Positions 5,942 to 7,091 of a stretch of DNA of 7,091 bases are shown here, piece after piece. The DNA is from JAHFLQ01 sp964432465 (lineage in GTDB: Bacteria; Patescibacteriota; Minisyncoccia; UBA6257; WO2-44-18), in assembly GCA_964432465.1 (NCBI GenBank), contig CAYSNI010000020.1:1-7091 (forward strand). The letters are read 5' to 3'. The notes below the pieces were generated by a model. That model was given only the letters and a program-made list of their open reading frames with translations, was not told the DNA's origin and ran no database searches. Position 1 is the first letter of the stretch, and every line of letters starts with the position of its first letter. The translations under genes and the position numbers were made by a program.

Positions 5942-6159
5942 GGAAAGCAAGCTTTTAAGCCATTTTTCAGGGTATAGCAGTCGCAATGGCTCAATACTCC
6001 GAGGTAGGACTGGATGTTTTTCTTATTAATCTTTCTTGCTATCCTTTTTTTAGTTTTATTTCTCAAATTTGAGCAAGCAATCTCTTGTATCTTCGGCAAA
6101 TCGTTATCCAAAAATGGACCGATTGCATTAGCCCGAAAATAATCATAGCAAACTTCGGG
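5938..6159 (-). pseudogene. C-terminal remnant of a DGR-type reverse transcriptase
   Basis: Reading leftward from the hairpin at 6167-6194, an open frame of 73 codons ends at TAA (5940-5938). Its last ~44 residues (5938-6072) begin SNLRNKTKKRIARKI and contain IQSYLGVLSHCDCYTLKNGL. From family knowledge, this matches the C-terminal thumb/tail of reverse transcriptases of diversity-generating retroelements in candidate-phyla bacteria, where a basic 'KTK(R/K)R' helix is followed by 'QSYLG.L.H...YKL'. The whole catalytic palm with its YxDD motif is missing. The 29 residues before this piece (PEVCYDYFRANAIG and onward) are not RT-like to me. There is no convincing start codon: the frame stays open through the hairpin up to an ATG at 6219, but that would lie inside the terminator-like structure. 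It is best read as a large internal or N-terminal deletion leaving a non-functional tail. The match is from memory of the motif, not from an alignment. Confidence 0.6.
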
Positions 6160-6194
6160 AAATAAAAGTGCCTGTTGCTTAAGCAATAGGCACT
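6159..6194 (-). terminator. Hairpin with T-tract downstream of the putative DGR target gene
   Basis: On the minus strand the 14-base arms AGTGCCTATTGCTT and AAGCAACAGGCACT (6194-6167) pair with one A/C mismatch and are followed by TTTTATTT. It sits 28 bases after the stop codon of the 229-residue gene and looks like a rho-independent terminator. DGR variable regions are also commonly followed by a hairpin or cruciform that aids retrohoming, so a second role is possible. Confidence 0.82.
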
Positions 6195-6222
6195 GAAGGG
6201 TACAAGACAAAAGGAACAAGTG

Positions 6223-6912
6223 TTATGAAACTGCTACACGACTACGCAGGCAGGAGCTCCGGCCGCCCGAATAGCGCCAGCTCACGTCCACCTCGCCGCA
6301 GTCCGGATCCCAGAACACGCGCGGGACGCCGCCGTCCGAGCTCCGCGAGCCGGCGCAGAGCGTCCAGTTGTGGTAATCCAAATGCTGTTCGTTCTTCCAG
6401 TAATAGAAGAACTCCAGCATCAGGCGCTCGGGGAGGGTGACACAGTTGACGCCTTCCCGCTTGAGATCGTCGGCGGACTTGTTGGCCAACTCCTCGTCGG
6501 CCTCCACGCGATCCCTGACCCACACCGCGTAGGTCTTGTCGGGCTCACGAACGGAAGTGATCTTCTTGAGATCCTTCTCGTCCCAGACCCAGACCTTCAT
6601 CTGCTTGCGCATCTTCGCGACGATCTTCTCGGCGGTCATCCCTTCCGGAACGATAATCGGCCAGTTGAAACCCTCCCGTTTCTCCGGAATGGAGATGCCG
6701 GACAGGTCCAACTTGATACCGAGCTCCTCGTGAAGGAACGTCTGCCACTCGGCCAGCTGGTTGTCGTTGGCCTCGGACTTCTTTCCGTCCTTGATGGCCT
6801 GAAGCACATCCGCAACCACTTCGGGATCGCGTTTGCCCTCCATTACCAACTCCCCCACTTTATTGAGGAGCTTCAAGCAACGCAGCTCTGCCTGGTCGTT
6901 TCTCGCGACCAT
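6223..6912 (-). CDS. CPR-type modular protein with a putative DGR variable C-terminus
   Basis: This 229-residue protein has no named family I can give with certainty. Residues 8-45 form a helical module with GKRDPEVVADVLQAI, a pattern repeatedly seen near the N-terminus of candidate-phyla hypothetical proteins. Residues 80-160 are a middle domain (VPEGMTAEKIV, KVWVWDE, YAVWVRDRVEADEE). The C-terminus runs from ERLMLEFFYYWKNEQHLD through TLCAGSR (184-190) to VAVS. Residues 193-225 alternate conserved-looking V, W, G, L and R with variable polar or aromatic residues, as in the C-type-lectin fold variable regions of DGR targets. The codons there are mostly NNC, while the last nine switch to AT-ending ones, as expected for a fixed initiation sequence. 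The gene is visibly richer in GC than its neighbours. AAAGGA about seven bases before the ATG sets the start. A promoter, a hairpin leader and a terminator make it a single-gene unit. That it is a gene is nearly certain; the DGR role is inferred. Confidence 0.88.
   Translation of the reverse strand: MVARNDQAELRCLKLLNKVGELVMEGKRDPEVVADVLQAIKDGKKSEANDNQLAEWQTFLHEELGIKLDLSGISIPEKREGFNWPIIVPEGMTAEKIVAKMRKQMKVWVWDEKDLKKITSVREPDKTYAVWVRDRVEADEELANKSADDLKREGVNCVTLPERLMLEFFYYWKNEQHLDYHNWTLCAGSRSSDGGVPRVFWDPDCGEVDVSWRYSGGRSSCLRSRVAVS
6226..6336 (-). other. Candidate DGR variable region (VR) at the 3' end of the target gene
   Basis: Codons 193-229 carry the candidate variable stretch. Positions R198, F200, D204, C205, D209, S211, R213, G216, G217, S219, S220 and C221 use CGC, TTC, GAC, TGC, GAC, AGC, CGC, GGC, GGC, AGC, TCC and TGC. 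All have the form NNC expected when AAC codons of a template are mutated at adenines. Between them V, W, G, E and L are encoded by A-free or A-poor codons. The last nine codons (CTG CGT AGT and on) could be the fixed initiation-of-homology segment. No template repeat is visible in the window, so the boundaries are estimates. Confidence 0.5.
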
Positions 6913-6925
6913 AATCCGTCCTTTC

Positions 6926-6946
6926 TCCTCCGGTTCTCGCGGAGGA
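6926..6946 (-). promoter_or_regulatory. Leader hairpin that pairs a GGAGGA ribosome binding motif
   Basis: On the minus strand TCCTCCG (6946-6940) and CGGAGGA (6932-6926) form a perfect 7-bp stem with a 7-base loop. This buries GGAGGA, which lies 13 bases before the ATG at 6912. A second, closer site, AAAGGA (6924-6919), stays just outside the stem. The stem could modulate translation or protect the 5' end; this is inferred from the sequence only. Confidence 0.45.
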
Positions 6947-6978
6947 ATAGAGAAATAAATCTGAAAACAACTACCGCA

Positions 6979-7008
6979 AGTATACCTTATTTATGTTCAT
7001 TTTGTCAA
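6979..7008 (-). promoter_or_regulatory. Promoter of the putative DGR target gene
   Basis: Minus strand: perfect -35 TTGACA (7008-7003), an 18-base spacer and -10 TATACT (6984-6979). The start point is expected near 6972, giving a ~60-base leader that contains the 6926-6946 hairpin. Confidence 0.8.
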
Positions 7009-7049
7009 GTGATTAAGCCCAATGCCACATATTTTTGTGGTACCGGGTA

Positions 7050-7078
7050 TTGACAAATACGCTTAAACATGCTATATT
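7050..7078 (+). promoter_or_regulatory. Rightward promoter leaving the window
   Basis: Plus strand: perfect -35 TTGACA (7050-7055), a 17-base spacer and -10 TATATT (7073-7078). The transcript would start near 7085, only a few bases before the window ends, so its gene is not visible. The promoter is divergent from that of the DGR-target-like gene. A small hairpin (CCACA/TGTGG near 7025-7039) lies between the two. Confidence 0.75.
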
Positions 7079-7091
7079 TGTCTAGTACTTT

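Noticed and set aside
5938..6219. A complete 93-residue leftward gene starting at the ATG at 6219
   Set aside because: Its first 20 codons would be encoded by the terminator hairpin and its T-tract. Only the C-terminal part resembles a known protein, so a remnant is the better reading.
5899..6222. A DGR template repeat between the target gene and the RT fragment
   Set aside because: I looked for a near-copy of the target's 3' end (such as the segment encoding RSRVAVS) on both strands and found none in this stretch or elsewhere in the window.
6370..7053. Long rightward open frame (227 codons) across the DGR-target-like gene
   Set aside because: It is antisense to a gene with its own promoter, ribosome binding site and terminator. 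It crosses that gene's leader and both promoters, and it looks like a mirror of GC-rich codons.

Overview
The window looks like a chromosomal segment of a Candidate Phyla Radiation bacterium (Patescibacteria, probably a Parcubacteria-like lineage). This is inferred from gene style: a compact RuvB, a PilB/GspE-type ATPase ending in GPLKW, a small GIY-YIG protein, a protein with an N-terminal 'RDPE..V' module, many leaders without a Shine-Dalgarno site, and dispersed palindromic repeats. No taxonomic marker gene is present, so the placement is tentative. TAG and TAA are both used as ordinary stop codons.

Layout from left to right. Positions 69-2074 hold a leftward cluster. It is transcribed tsaE (t6A tRNA modification), then a stand-alone 5'-3' exonuclease, then an unrecognised HELLH-motif protein. 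A good leftward promoter inside the end of the last gene drives something beyond the left edge. At 2087-2140 two divergent promoters share overlapping -10 boxes. The rightward one serves a small zinc-ribbon reading frame (2163-2351) that is interrupted by an in-frame TAG but keeps its ribosome binding site and a strong terminator. A leftward GIY-YIG gene (2409-2672), a repeat-rich spacer and leftward ruvB (2803-3804) follow. Between ruvB and the leftward pilB/gspE-like gene (4225-5898), a strong rightward promoter precedes about 250 bases that form a highly structured, apparently non-coding RNA of no family I recognise.

The right part (5938-6912) is the most interesting. A GC-rich leftward gene has a C-terminus that looks like the variable region of a diversity-generating retroelement (DGR) target. 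Just downstream, in the same orientation, lie a 14-bp-arm hairpin and then a reading frame whose last ~44 codons resemble the C-terminus of a DGR-type reverse transcriptase without its catalytic part. No template repeat is seen in the window. The simplest reading is a DGR target gene next to a decayed reverse transcriptase, either a dead cassette or a target served in trans. Beyond it are a leftward promoter for the target gene and a rightward promoter leaving the window.

Two mosaic features recur. One is a REP-like palindromic element found in the spacer near 2700-2764 and, apparently, in frame inside tsaE. The other is a 15-bp inverted repeat bracketing the ruvB leader.
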